Shown here one piece after another: positions 26,371-34,257 of a stretch of 64,000 bases of DNA. Source of the stretch: Micropruina glycogenica. Lineage in GTDB: Bacteria > Actinomycetota > Actinomycetes > Propionibacteriales > Propionibacteriaceae. The notes under the pieces are model-generated. The model saw only the letters and a program-made list of their open reading frames with translations. It was not told where the DNA came from and made no database searches. The translations under genes and the position numbers were made by a program. The DNA is taken from assembly GCF_039524395.1 (NCBI RefSeq), contig NZ_BAAAGO010000015.1; one strand, given 5' to 3'. Numbering within the stretch: position 1 is the first letter of the stretch; each line of letters starts with the position of its first letter.

Positions 26371-26961
26371 ATGAGCGCGAACCAACCTCCCGAGAACAGC
26401 CCGCAGCAGGGCGGCAACCCGCAGAACGTGCCCGGTGCAACTCCCGAGCAGGGTGTTCCGCAGCAGCCGGTGCCCGGCCAACCCGGCGCGAATCCTGCTG
26501 GTGAAGCCCCGCAGTACGGCGCTCCCGGTGCCCCGCAGTACGGCGCTCAGCCCCAAGGCGCTCCCCATGTGGGCCCCGACGGCCAGCCGCTGCCACCAGG
26601 CGCCTACCCGCCGGCGGGCGGCTTTCAGCCTCCGGCTGCAGCACCGGCCAAGAACAACAACCTCAAGCGCATCATCACCTCGGTTGCCGTGATCGCCATC
26701 TCGCTGATCGTGGTGTTCGTGGTACGCGGCTTCAGCCAGATCAAGGTCGACGACTGCGTCAAGCAGGTCGGCACCGACCGGGTCGAGAAGGTCGACTGCA
26801 CCAGTTCGGAGGCCAAGTTCAAGGTGCTGGGCATCAAAGAGGGCGTCAGCCAGGCGGGCGCGCGTCTGAACGCCTGCGACGCCTGGCCCGATGCGACCAG
26901 TATCTACTGGACCGGCCGCACCTCGGCCAGCGGCACCGCCTATTGCCTCAAGGGGCTGTGA
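26371..26961 (+). CDS. Membrane-anchored LppU-like protein with Pro/Gln-rich N-terminus
   Basis: 196 residues. The first 90 or so are low complexity, rich in Pro, Gln, Gly and Ala, with repeats of APQYGAPG/APQYGAQPQ. A single membrane span lies at about 98-120 (IITSVAVIAISLIVVFVVRGF). The extracellular domain contains VDDCVKQVG, KVDCTSSEAKFKVLGI, NACDAWPDATSIYWTG and AYCLKGL. Its four Cys could form two disulfides, as in the LppU/SCO3897-like family of actinobacteria. Function is unknown. A 291-bp non-coding region with no recognised element precedes it. Confidence 0.82.
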   Translation: MSANQPPENSPQQGGNPQNVPGATPEQGVPQQPVPGQPGANPAGEAPQYGAPGAPQYGAQPQGAPHVGPDGQPLPPGAYPPAGGFQPPAAAPAKNNNLKRIITSVAVIAISLIVVFVVRGFSQIKVDDCVKQVGTDRVEKVDCTSSEAKFKVLGIKEGVSQAGARLNACDAWPDATSIYWTGRTSASGTAYCLKGL

Positions 26962-27005
26962 GCGGCTTGCGCTCGTGAGCCTGGCGGCTCTGCCAGACTT
27001 GGCCG

Positions 27006-27662
27006 GTGCAACCCGGCATCGTGCTGATCAGCGACCCGCGTGTCACCAGCACGCCGGTGATCGACAACGGTGACCCCCTGGTCGACCTGCGCGGCCTGGC
27101 CAGGGTGCGCATCGACACTCGCAAGAGCGACGTGTCGAACGCGTGGCACCTGGCCCGTCGCGGTCTGGCCGACCGATTGGCTGCCGCAGCCCTCGCCCTG
27201 CCGGACGGCCTCGACCTGCTGATCGTCGAGGCGTACCGCTCCCCTGCCCGCCAACTGCACTACTGGAACCACTACTGCGCGCAGTTGCACGACCACTACC
27301 CCGATCTCTCCCCCGAGTTGCTGTACGACCTGGCCAGCCGATGGGTCGCTCCGCCCGACGTGGCTCCGCACAGCACCGGCGGAGCGGTCGACCTCACCCT
27401 CTGCGACGCCGCCGGCGTCGAACTCGACCTCGGCACCCCGCTGGACGCCACACCCGAACAGAGCGACGGCGCCTGCTACACCGACGCGCCACTCCCCCAG
27501 CTGGCGGCCGCCAACCGTGCCGTGCTCGTGCACGTGCTGCGTGCAGCCGGACTGGTGAACTACCCCACCGAGTGGTGGCACTGGTCGTACGGCGAGCGCT
27601 ACTGGGCCTTCAGCGCCGGTGCCGACCACGCCGTCTACGGCCCCATCGAGGCGCTGGAATAA
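27006..27662 (+). CDS. D-alanyl-D-alanine dipeptidase (peptidase M15D, VanX-like)
   Basis: 218 residues from GTG 27006. Zinc-site motifs are APHSTGGAVDLTL (His and Asp ligands, SxHxxGxAxD pattern) and EWWHWSYG (catalytic Glu and third His). The conserved VEAYRSPARQLHYW supplies the substrate Arg region. VanX-type enzymes cleave D-Ala-D-Ala. Without vanHA genes nearby, a cell-wall recycling or turnover role is more likely than glycopeptide resistance. There is no signal peptide, consistent with a cytosolic enzyme. Confidence 0.9.
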   Translation: MQPGIVLISDPRVTSTPVIDNGDPLVDLRGLARVRIDTRKSDVSNAWHLARRGLADRLAAAALALPDGLDLLIVEAYRSPARQLHYWNHYCAQLHDHYPDLSPELLYDLASRWVAPPDVAPHSTGGAVDLTLCDAAGVELDLGTPLDATPEQSDGACYTDAPLPQLAAANRAVLVHVLRAAGLVNYPTEWWHWSYGERYWAFSAGADHAVYGPIEALE

Positions 27663-27673
27663 CCACGCCTGAA

Positions 27674-27692
27674 AGTTGTTGAAACGACAACT
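27674..27692. promoter_or_regulatory. Possible operator upstream of the LLM oxidoreductase
   Basis: AGTTGT (27674-27679) and ACAACT (27687-27692) form a 6-bp palindrome with a 7-nt spacer. It lies just before the AGGAG ribosome-binding site at 27698-27702. The size and position suit a MarR- or TetR-type repressor, but none is encoded next to it. Confidence 0.35.
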
Positions 27693-27707
27693 AAATCAGG
27701 AGTGATG

Positions 27708-28727
27708 ATGACCAAGAAGATCGGCTTTCTGTCGTTCGGCCACTACCGCGACGTGGCCGGCTCGCGGGTGCGCACCGCCGGTGACTCGCTGCGGCAGCAC
27801 ATCGACCTCGCAGTGGCCGCCGAGGCGGCCGGCCTCGACGGTGCGTGGGTGCGGGTGCATCACTTCGACCACAGCCTGGGCGCGCCGTTCCCGCTGCTGT
27901 CGGCGATGGCCGCGCGCACGTCGACCATCGACGTGGGCACGGGCGTGGTCGACCTGCGCTACGAGAACCCGCTGTACATGGCCGAAGAGGCCGGCGCCAC
28001 CGACCTGATCAGCGCCGGACGACTGCAACTCGGCATCAGCCGCGGATCGCCCGAGCCGGCTGCCGACGGGCAGGCCCGGTTCGGCTACGAGTTGGCCGAG
28101 GGTCAGGACTGGTCGTCGCTGGCGCGGGGACGGGCCGAGGTGTTCCGCAACGCGATCGCCGGACGTCCGGTGGCCCGCTCGCAGCGGGCTCTGGCGCGCG
28201 GCGGCGAGGCGGACCTGCCGATTCAGCCGCTGTCGCCCGGGCTACCCAACCGCATCTGGTGGGGTGCGGCCACCCAGGCTTCGGGACGGTGGGCCGGCGA
28301 GCAGGGGTACAACCTGCTGTCGAGCACGCTGCTGCTGGCCGACGACGGACGGCCGTTTCACATTCAGCAGGCCGATCAGGTGCGGGCCTACCGGGCGGCA
28401 CTGGCCGAATCGGGGCTGACCACCGGCGGGCAGGCCGCGGTCACTCGCAGCGCCTTTCCCATCACCACCGACGAAGACAACGCGTTCTTCGGCCTCGATC
28501 GGGGCGGCACCGACTCGGCCGGCATTCTCGACGGGTTGCCCGCCCGTTCGGGCCCCACGTTCGCCGGCAGCATCGACGAGGTGGCGTCCGCGCTGGCCGC
28601 CGACCAGGCGGTGCAGGCGGCCGACTACGTGCTGTTCGCGCTGCCGTCGATGTTGGGCGTCGACTACAACGCCCATCTGTTCGAGAACCTGGCCGCGGTG
28701 GCCCGTGAGCTGGGCTGGAAGGAGTGA
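27708..28727 (+). CDS. LLM-class flavin-dependent oxidoreductase
   Basis: 339 residues from ATG 27708, 5 nt after AGGAG; ATG 27705 and GTG 27702 are too close to it. Luciferase-like monooxygenase features include the GAWVRVHHFDHSLGAPFPLL segment, IDVGTGVVDLRYENPLYMAEEA and GRLQLGISRGSPE, with the C-terminal region SGPTFAGSIDEVASAL. The group uses FMNH2 (or F420) to oxidise varied substrates, and the exact one cannot be read. The downstream TPR gene starts 5 nt after the stop, so they are co-transcribed. Confidence 0.88.
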   Translation: MTKKIGFLSFGHYRDVAGSRVRTAGDSLRQHIDLAVAAEAAGLDGAWVRVHHFDHSLGAPFPLLSAMAARTSTIDVGTGVVDLRYENPLYMAEEAGATDLISAGRLQLGISRGSPEPAADGQARFGYELAEGQDWSSLARGRAEVFRNAIAGRPVARSQRALARGGEADLPIQPLSPGLPNRIWWGAATQASGRWAGEQGYNLLSSTLLLADDGRPFHIQQADQVRAYRAALAESGLTTGGQAAVTRSAFPITTDEDNAFFGLDRGGTDSAGILDGLPARSGPTFAGSIDEVASALAADQAVQAADYVLFALPSMLGVDYNAHLFENLAAVARELGWKE

Positions 28728-28732
28728 GAAAG

Positions 28733-29092
28733 ATGACCACCACGACCGACATCACCCTGTACGACTGGCAGGCGGCCCTGCTCGCCTTCAACACCCGCGA
28801 CTACCGCACGGCGGTGCAGCGCTTCGAGAAGGTGCTCGAGGCTCAGCCGGGCCACACCGATGCGCGTGAGTACCTGGCGCGGACGTACTACCTGCGGGCG
28901 TCGCTGCCGCTGGCCGAACGCGAGGCCCGCACGATTCTCGAGGCCGACCCGACCAACGAGTACGTCACCCTGCTGCTGGCCAGGGTGCTCGAACGGCAGA
29001 GCCGCCACGACGAGGCGGCAGCCGTGCGCAAGGTGCTGGTCGCCCTGACCGGCGACGAGCGGCACGGCCCGACCCATCAGGCGCTGGCCTGA
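28733..29092 (+). CDS. Small tetratricopeptide-repeat protein
   Basis: 119 residues composed of about three TPR-like helix pairs: WQAALLAFNTRDYRTAVQRFEKVLEAQPGH, AREYLARTYYLRASLPLAEREARTILEADPTN and YVTLLLARVLERQSRHDEAAAVRKVLVA. The Trp/Leu/Ala/Pro spacing at 34-residue intervals is clear. No catalytic or targeting motif is seen. It is encoded directly after the LLM oxidoreductase with GGAG 9 nt upstream and probably mediates protein-protein contact. It converges with the disulfide oxidoreductase gene, with a 24-bp gap. Confidence 0.88.
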   Translation: MTTTTDITLYDWQAALLAFNTRDYRTAVQRFEKVLEAQPGHTDAREYLARTYYLRASLPLAEREARTILEADPTNEYVTLLLARVLERQSRHDEAAAVRKVLVALTGDERHGPTHQALA

Positions 29093-29116
29093 CCAGCGAC
29101 AGGTCGGCCAACGGTC

Positions 29117-30451
29117 TCAGTCGAGGGACGCTTCGAGCAGCCGCAGCCACACCTCACTGGCGGTCGGAAAGCTCGGCACCGCATGCCACAACTGGTCGAG
29201 CGTCATGCGGCCGACCACGGCGACCGTGGCGGCGTGCACCAGTTCGGCGACCTCGGGCCCCACGAAGGTGGCGCCCAGCAGCCGTCCGTCACCGGCCACC
29301 ACCAGCCGCGCCTTGCCCTCGGGGTGGTCGACCAGCAGGTTGACCCCTGAGGCCGAGGTGATCGGCACGTCCAGCGCGTAGGCGCCGGGTTCGTCGGCCC
29401 GGGCCTGCTCCAGCGTCGGGCCGACCGCGGCCACCTCGGGGTCGGTGAAGATCACCTGCGGCACCGGAATGTGACCCGGTGCCGACGGCACCGGAACGCC
29501 CAGCATCTCGTCGCGCAACCGCCCGCCGAGCAGCCGGGCGCGGTACTTGCCCCAATGGGTCAGCGCCGGCTCGCCCGACACGTCGCCCACCAGGTGCAAC
29601 CAGGCGGGACGCTCTTGGCCCGGCAACGCCTCGGTGTTCAGTCGTCGTCCGGTGGCGACCAGCACTTCGTCGAACTCTTCCCACTGGTCGTCGCCCTGCA
29701 GCCGGACGGGGCCTCCGTGCAGCCGTCCGAGCCCGTCGTTGAGGTCGCCCGGACGCTCGGCGGCACCCACGCTCACGCCCAGCCGCACGTCGATGCCCTG
29801 GCGACGCAGACCCTCGAGCACGAGGTCGGCGGCGAAGGGCTCCACCCGATCGAGCAGCGTGCGGCGCACGAACATGGTGACCGAACTGCCCAGCGCCGCC
29901 AGCCAGGTCGCCGCCTCGCAGGCCACCACTCCCCCGCCGACGATGGCCAGCCGCTCGGGTATGTCGACCACTCCGGTGGCGTCACGGTTGGTCCACGGGC
30001 TCACCGGCGCGAAGGCGTCGGGAATGGCCGGCGAACTGCCGGTGGCGACCACCACGGCGTGCCGGGCCGTGAGCGTGCGATCGCCCACGCTCACCTGACG
30101 CTCGCCGGTGACCCGGCCCTCGCCGCGCACCACGTCGATGCCGACCGATTCGGCCCAGCCGGCGCCGCCACTGTCGTCGTAGTTGCTCACCCAGTAGTCG
30201 CGGCGGGCCAACAGCGCGTCGGGGTCGATCCTCGTGGGCCGCAGCCCCTGCAGGTCGGCACTGACGGCGGCAACGGTCGGGGGTCGCAGCAGTGCCTTAC
30301 TGGGAATGCAGGCGTAGAACGAGCACTCGCCGCCCACCAGTTCACGCTCGACCAGGCAGGCGGTGCGGTCGGTGCCCCGCACCGCGTACTGGGCCGCGTT
30401 CTCGCCCACCGGGCCGGCACCGATCACGATCACGTCGTATTCGTCGGTCAT
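29117..30451 (-). CDS. Class I pyridine nucleotide-disulfide oxidoreductase
   Basis: 444 residues. FAD motif VIVIGAGPVGENAA, redox Cys pair C43/C48 in GGECSFYACIPSKALLRP, NAD(P) motif LAIVGGGVVACEAATWLAALG, second FAD motif HLVGDVSGEPALTHWGKYRA and the C-terminal HAVPSFPTASEVW are all present. The redox Cys spacing is that of lipoamide dehydrogenase, mercuric reductase and mycothione reductase. The C-terminal motif differs from the HxHPT form of LpdA at 19684, so it is a separate paralogue. Its substrate disulfide is unknown. ATG 30451 is the start; longer frames are non-conserved. Confidence 0.87.
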   Translation of the reverse strand: MTDEYDVIVIGAGPVGENAAQYAVRGTDRTACLVERELVGGECSFYACIPSKALLRPPTVAAVSADLQGLRPTRIDPDALLARRDYWVSNYDDSGGAGWAESVGIDVVRGEGRVTGERQVSVGDRTLTARHAVVVATGSSPAIPDAFAPVSPWTNRDATGVVDIPERLAIVGGGVVACEAATWLAALGSSVTMFVRRTLLDRVEPFAADLVLEGLRRQGIDVRLGVSVGAAERPGDLNDGLGRLHGGPVRLQGDDQWEEFDEVLVATGRRLNTEALPGQERPAWLHLVGDVSGEPALTHWGKYRARLLGGRLRDEMLGVPVPSAPGHIPVPQVIFTDPEVAAVGPTLEQARADEPGAYALDVPITSASGVNLLVDHPEGKARLVVAGDGRLLGATFVGPEVAELVHAATVAVVGRMTLDQLWHAVPSFPTASEVWLRLLEASLD

Positions 30452-30513
30452 GGCGCCATGCTGGTGCGCCACGGCACCGACCGCAAGCGTTCGACGACGT
30501 CCAGGTGAACATG

Positions 30514-30551
30514 CGAAGCGGCCGGCACCCCACAGGGTGCCGGCCGCTTCG
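30514..30551. terminator. Strong 17-bp hairpin terminator
   Basis: CGAAGCGGCCGGCACCC (30514-30530) pairs perfectly with 30535-30551 around the tetraloop CACA. It lies 10 bp after the GlsB-family gene (minus strand) and before the disulfide oxidoreductase gene. It is a probable rho-independent terminator, though a clear U-tract is lacking, as is common in actinobacteria. Confidence 0.85.
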
Positions 30552-30560
30552 ACCAACGGG

Positions 30561-30824
30561 TCAGGCTGATCGACGGCCGGTGACCATGCCGACGATCCAG
30601 AGCAGCAGCACCGCCCCACCGATGGCGGTGAGCATGCTGAAGATCCAGCCCCCGCCGCCCACGCCGAAGGCGGTGAGAATCCACCCGCCGAGCAGGCCGC
30701 CGACGATGCCGACGATGATGTTCATCACGATGCCCATCGAGGCATCGGTCTTCATGATCTTGCTAGCGATCCAGCCGGCGATGCCGCCGAAAATGATCCA
30801 ACCCAGAAATCCCCAACTCGGCAT
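30561..30824 (-). CDS. GlsB/YeaQ/YmgE family membrane protein
   Basis: 87 residues with three hydrophobic segments: LGWIIFGGIAGWIASKIM, GIVMNIIVGIVGGLLGGWIL and WIFSMLTAIGGAVLLLWIVGMV. The Gly-zipper pattern GGIAGWIA..GIVGGLLGGW is diagnostic of the transglycosylase-associated (GlsB/YeaQ/YmgE) family, linked in other bacteria to stress. AAGGAGCAATG-type spacing precedes ATG 30824. It is a short monocistronic gene ending in the strong hairpin at 30514-30551. Confidence 0.92.
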   Translation of the reverse strand: MPSWGFLGWIIFGGIAGWIASKIMKTDASMGIVMNIIVGIVGGLLGGWILTAFGVGGGGWIFSMLTAIGGAVLLLWIVGMVTGRRSA

Positions 30825-30970
30825 GTCATTGCTCCTTGTCTAGAGGTCGATGTAGCGGTTCAACTGTAGGTCGGGCAGTGCCTCAAACGCCGTAGGGGAT
30901 GCCCTGGGTCGTCCACTCAACCCTTTGGGGTGCACTCTCGGGGTACTGGACGGGACAAGGTTCAGGGTGC

Positions 30971-30985
30971 ACACTTAATGAGTGT
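30971..30985. promoter_or_regulatory. Palindrome at the start of the SatD-like gene, possible autoregulatory operator
   Basis: ACACT-TAATG-AGTGT is a perfect 5-bp inverted repeat with a 5-nt centre. It overlaps a GTG at 30982 and ends 3 nt before ATG 30988. Two GGGTGCAC direct repeats (30928-30935 and 30965-30972) lie beside it. The encoded protein has a C-terminal HTH, so autoregulation is possible. Confidence 0.4.
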
Positions 30986-30987
30986 CG

Positions 30988-31653
30988 ATGAAGCCTGATG
31001 ACTTAAGCATCTGGGCGGTGGTGACCGCCGACCAGCGCAACAGCCGTCGCTCGGTCGATCGGGTACCAGAGGCTCTGGAGGCCCTGCAGTCCGCCGTGGG
31101 CGACCGGTTTCGGCTCACCTTCGAGCGAACCGCCGGTGATGAAGTGCAGGGCCTGACCGGCGACCCGGGCGCGGTGGTGGACGCCGTGCTCACCCTGACC
31201 AGACTTCCCGACTGGCACCTCGGCATCGGCCTGGGGTCGGTGGAACTGCCGCTGCCGGGCTCGACCCGTGAGGCGCGCGGCCCGGCCTACCTGGCCGCCC
31301 GGGCCGCGGTCGAGCAGGCCCGCAGCGCCCCCGCGCATCTGCGGCTGCTCGGCCCCGAGACCACGGACGCCGGAACTGTCGGTGCCGGCTTCTATGGTGA
31401 AGACGTGGTGCAGCAGGCCGAGTCGGCCCTGGTGCTGTTGCGCGCACTGGTCAGCCGACGCACCCCCGAGGGTTGGGAGATCATGGACGTTCTGAACGAA
31501 ACCGGTAGCGGAGCCGCAGCATCGGCCCGATTGGGCATCAGCCCGTCCGCGGTGTCGCAACGGGCGACGCGCTCAGCCAGGCGCGAAAGCGAGCTCGGTG
31601 CCGAGCTGTGCCGCCGGCTGCTCGCGCGGGCCATGGGTGTGGCGGCGTCATGA
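30988..31653 (+). CDS. SatD-family protein with C-terminal helix-turn-helix
   Basis: 221 residues. The N-terminal half resembles the SatD family: WAVVTADQRNSRRSVDRVPEAL, FRLTFERTAGDEVQGLTGDP and WHLGIGLGSVELPLPGSTREARGPAY. These carry the Arg, GDE and GIG motifs of that group, which looks distantly like nucleotidyl cyclase/GGDEF folds. Residues about 165-205 (GSGAAASARLGISPSAVSQRATRSARR) are an HTH. I prefer ATG 30988 over GTG 30982 because the latter sits in a palindrome. It overlaps the next membrane-protein gene (ATGA at 31650), so they act together. The molecular function of SatD is not established. Confidence 0.82.
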   Translation: MKPDDLSIWAVVTADQRNSRRSVDRVPEALEALQSAVGDRFRLTFERTAGDEVQGLTGDPGAVVDAVLTLTRLPDWHLGIGLGSVELPLPGSTREARGPAYLAARAAVEQARSAPAHLRLLGPETTDAGTVGAGFYGEDVVQQAESALVLLRALVSRRTPEGWEIMDVLNETGSGAAASARLGISPSAVSQRATRSARRESELGAELCRRLLARAMGVAAS

Positions 31654-32072
31654 CCGTGCTGCTGGTGATCGCGAAGATCGTCATCGTGCTCGCGCTGGGG
31701 GCCGTTGCGGTGCTGCTGGGCGGTCGAGCCGTCACCCGGGTCTTTCGGCTGGCCGAGCGCACCCGGGCCACCGAGTTGCCCGAGCAGAACGGTGCACTCG
31801 AAACCGTGGCGCCGCTCACCTACGCCGCCACCTACCTGCGTGGTGGCGAATGGATCGGCTACCTCGAACGACTGGCCGTGTTCGGGGCACTGCTGGTGGG
31901 CTTTCCCGAAGGAATCGCCGTCGCCATGGTGGTCAAGAGCTTCGCGCGCTACCCCGAAATCAAGGCCAGCAGTACCGGTGCCGCCGAACGGTTCATCATC
32001 GGCACCTTCGTCAGCGTGCTGTTCGCCAGCGCCTGTGCCCTGGCGGCGGCATGGTTGATTCGGCTGTTCTGA
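31650..32072 (+). CDS. Small membrane protein in SatD operon
   Basis: 140 residues with three hydrophobic segments: VLLVIAKIVIVLALGAVAVLLGG near the start, LAVFGALLVGFPEGIAVAMVV in the middle and FIIGTFVSVLFASACALAAAWLI at the end. The loop between spans two and three (KSFARYPEIKASSTGAAERFIIGTFVS) is charged and conserved-looking. Such proteins are commonly encoded beside SatD-like genes. No family name is certain. It overlaps the SatD-like gene by 4 nt and the HD-domain gene by 22 nt. Confidence 0.82.
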   Translation: MTVLLVIAKIVIVLALGAVAVLLGGRAVTRVFRLAERTRATELPEQNGALETVAPLTYAATYLRGGEWIGYLERLAVFGALLVGFPEGIAVAMVVKSFARYPEIKASSTGAAERFIIGTFVSVLFASACALAAAWLIRLF

Positions 32073-32638
32073 GCCGGCTCGGCTGGCCGCTGCCGGGGCA
32101 TCAGGCACTCGCCGCCGACCTGCTCGCCCGGTGGTCCGAGCCGCACCGCAGCTATCACGACCTGCGGCACCTGGGCGAGTGCATCGAGGCTTGCGAGTCG
32201 CTGGGCGGCGGCCGCGCCGAAGCCCTGGGCCTGTGGTTCCACGACGCCGTGCACACCGGCAACCCCGGGCCCGACGAGGCCGCCTCGGCGGCACTTGCCG
32301 ACCACCTGCTCACTCCCCTGCTGTCTGCGCCTGACGTGGCCGAGGTCGTCCGGCTGGTGCTGGTGACCGAGCACCACGTGGTGCCACCCCACGATCACCC
32401 CGCCGCCATCGTCAGTGACGCCGACCTGTGGGTGCTGGGTGCCGACGCCGCCCGGTACGCCGAATCGGTGGCCGACCTGAAGGCCGAGTGCGGTCTGGGT
32501 GCACAGGCGTGGGCGGTGACGCGCCGTGGGCAGTTGCTCCGTCGCCTGGCTGCGCCGATCTATGCCACCGAGCGGGGACGGCTGCGCGAACCCGCGGCCC
32601 GGCGCAACCTCACCGCCGAACTGGCGGGCCTGCGATGA
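32051..32638 (+). CDS. HD-superfamily metal-dependent phosphohydrolase (predicted)
   Basis: 195 residues. The HD-type ligands are visible: SYHDLRHLGEC (His and His), LWFHDAVH (HD pair) and VSDADLWVLGAD (final Asp). PHRSYHDLRHL and LVLVTEHHVVPPHDHPAAI match the COG4339-type predicted HD hydrolases. The substrate is unknown, perhaps a nucleotide. ATG 32051 is inside the end of the preceding membrane-protein gene, so the three genes are probably one transcript. Confidence 0.85.
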   Translation: MVDSAVLSRLGWPLPGHQALAADLLARWSEPHRSYHDLRHLGECIEACESLGGGRAEALGLWFHDAVHTGNPGPDEAASAALADHLLTPLLSAPDVAEVVRLVLVTEHHVVPPHDHPAAIVSDADLWVLGADAARYAESVADLKAECGLGAQAWAVTRRGQLLRRLAAPIYATERGRLREPAARRNLTAELAGLR

Positions 32639-32708
32639 CGCCGATGATTTGGCGGGGCCGCGGGCACAGCCGTAGCGTGAACCCTTCGCCACGACGAAGG
32701 GGGGTGCC

Positions 32709-34166
32709 ATGGCCCAGCCGACCACAGCGACCGTCGACCAGCACTGGCTGAGTGCACGCGACCGCTCGGTGATCGCCATTCTGCTCGTCTCGACGTTCGT
32801 GGTGATCCTCAACGAGACCGCCCTCAACGTGGCGCTGACCTCGATCATGGCCGACTTGGCTGTCGACGAACGTGACGTGCAGTGGCTGACCACCGCCTTT
32901 CTGCTCACCATGGCCGTGGTGATTCCGATCACCGGCTGGCTGCTCGAACGCATCCCCACCCGATCGGCGTTTCTGCTGGCCCTGATTCTGTTCACCACCG
33001 GCACGCTCATCTGCGCAGTGGCGCCCGTGTTCGGCCTGGTGCTGGCCGGACGCATCGTGCAGGCCAGCGGCACGGCCGTCATGCTGCCGCTGCTGATGAC
33101 CACCGTCATGCAGTTGGTGCCGCCCGCCCACCGCGGCGCGATCATGGGCAACATCTCGATGGTCATCTCGGTCGCTCCGGCCATCGGCCCGACGATGGCC
33201 GGCCTGGTGCTGCACGTCACCACCTGGCGCGGCGTGTTCGGCCTGATGGTGCCGATCGGGTTGATCATGCTGGCCATCGGCGCGTGGCGCATGGTCACCG
33301 TCAACGAGCCGATGCGGGTGCCGCTCGACGCCTGGTCGGTGCCGCTCACGGTGCTGGGCTTCGGCGGCCTGGTCTACGGGCTCAGCCTGATCGGCGACGC
33401 CACCGTGCCGCGGGTCGAGTTGATCGCCTCGTTCGTGGTGGGGGCACTCGCCTTGGCGGCATTTCTGTGGCGCCAGCTCGCCCTGGCCCGCGCCGGCCGT
33501 GGGCCTCTGCTCGACCTGCGCGTCTTTCAGCAGTCGGCCTTCACCGTCAGCGTGATCGTGATGGCGCTGGCCATGATGGCGCTGTTCGGAACCATCATCA
33601 TTCTGCCCCTGATTCTGCAGCGGGCGCTGCACCTCGACCCGCTCACGGTCGGGCTGATGCTGCTACCCGGCGGTCTGTTGATGGGGCTGCTCGGCCCGGT
33701 GACCGGACGGCTGTTCGACCGCGTCGGCCCGCGGCCGTTGATGCTGCCCGCCAGCGTGGTGATCGCTGGAGTGTTCTGGCTGCTGTCGACCATTCAGCTC
33801 AGCACGCCGTGGTGGCTCGTGGTGGCGGCGCACATGGCGATGAGCGCCTCGTTCGCCTTCATGTTCACTCCCCTGTTCACCATCGCCCTCGGCTCGCTGC
33901 CCAAAGACCTGTATTCGCACGGCTCAGCCGTCGTGGGCACCGTGCAGCAGGTCGCCGGCGCGTTCGGTACGGCGGTGTTCGTCACCGCCATGGCGTCACA
34001 GTCGGCGGCGGCGCAGGCGTCCGGCACCCCGGTCGAGGCAGCTCTGCTGATCGGCTCACGGGTGGCGTTTCTGGGGGCGGGCGCGGTGTGGACGCTGGCG
34101 ATCATCGCCACCCTGTTCATCAGGGCGCCCGAATTGAGCGGCGACGAGCCGACGATGCACCACTGA
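32709..34166 (+). CDS. DHA2-family MFS multidrug transporter
   Basis: 485 residues with about fourteen spans, typical of DHA2 (14-TMS) drug:proton antiporters. Motif D1-like FVVILNETALNVALTSIMADL is followed by the ERDVQWLTTAFLLTMAVVIPITGWL block. Motif C-like AIGPTMAGLV and the FGTAVFVTAMA segment agree with LmrB/EmrB-like pumps. It sits alone between the HD gene and ppk2. A small palindrome CCTTCG-N6-CGAAGG (32683-32700) precedes the start and overlaps the ribosome-binding region, and could be an operator. The substrate is unknown. Confidence 0.9.
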   Translation: MAQPTTATVDQHWLSARDRSVIAILLVSTFVVILNETALNVALTSIMADLAVDERDVQWLTTAFLLTMAVVIPITGWLLERIPTRSAFLLALILFTTGTLICAVAPVFGLVLAGRIVQASGTAVMLPLLMTTVMQLVPPAHRGAIMGNISMVISVAPAIGPTMAGLVLHVTTWRGVFGLMVPIGLIMLAIGAWRMVTVNEPMRVPLDAWSVPLTVLGFGGLVYGLSLIGDATVPRVELIASFVVGALALAAFLWRQLALARAGRGPLLDLRVFQQSAFTVSVIVMALAMMALFGTIIILPLILQRALHLDPLTVGLMLLPGGLLMGLLGPVTGRLFDRVGPRPLMLPASVVIAGVFWLLSTIQLSTPWWLVVAAHMAMSASFAFMFTPLFTIALGSLPKDLYSHGSAVVGTVQQVAGAFGTAVFVTAMASQSAAAQASGTPVEAALLIGSRVAFLGAGAVWTLAIIATLFIRAPELSGDEPTMHH

Positions 34167-34257
34167 ATCGAGCGGTGAAACCGCTTGCCGTTGGGTTCTC
34201 GACCGTAACCTGACGAATCGCTGGTGGGGGCGGCGCGATTGGTGCACGATTGCCCTC

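Noticed and set aside
27006..27662. VanX as a glycopeptide-resistance determinant
   Set aside because: No vanH, vanA or two-component genes are nearby; a cell-wall recycling dipeptidase is the simpler reading.
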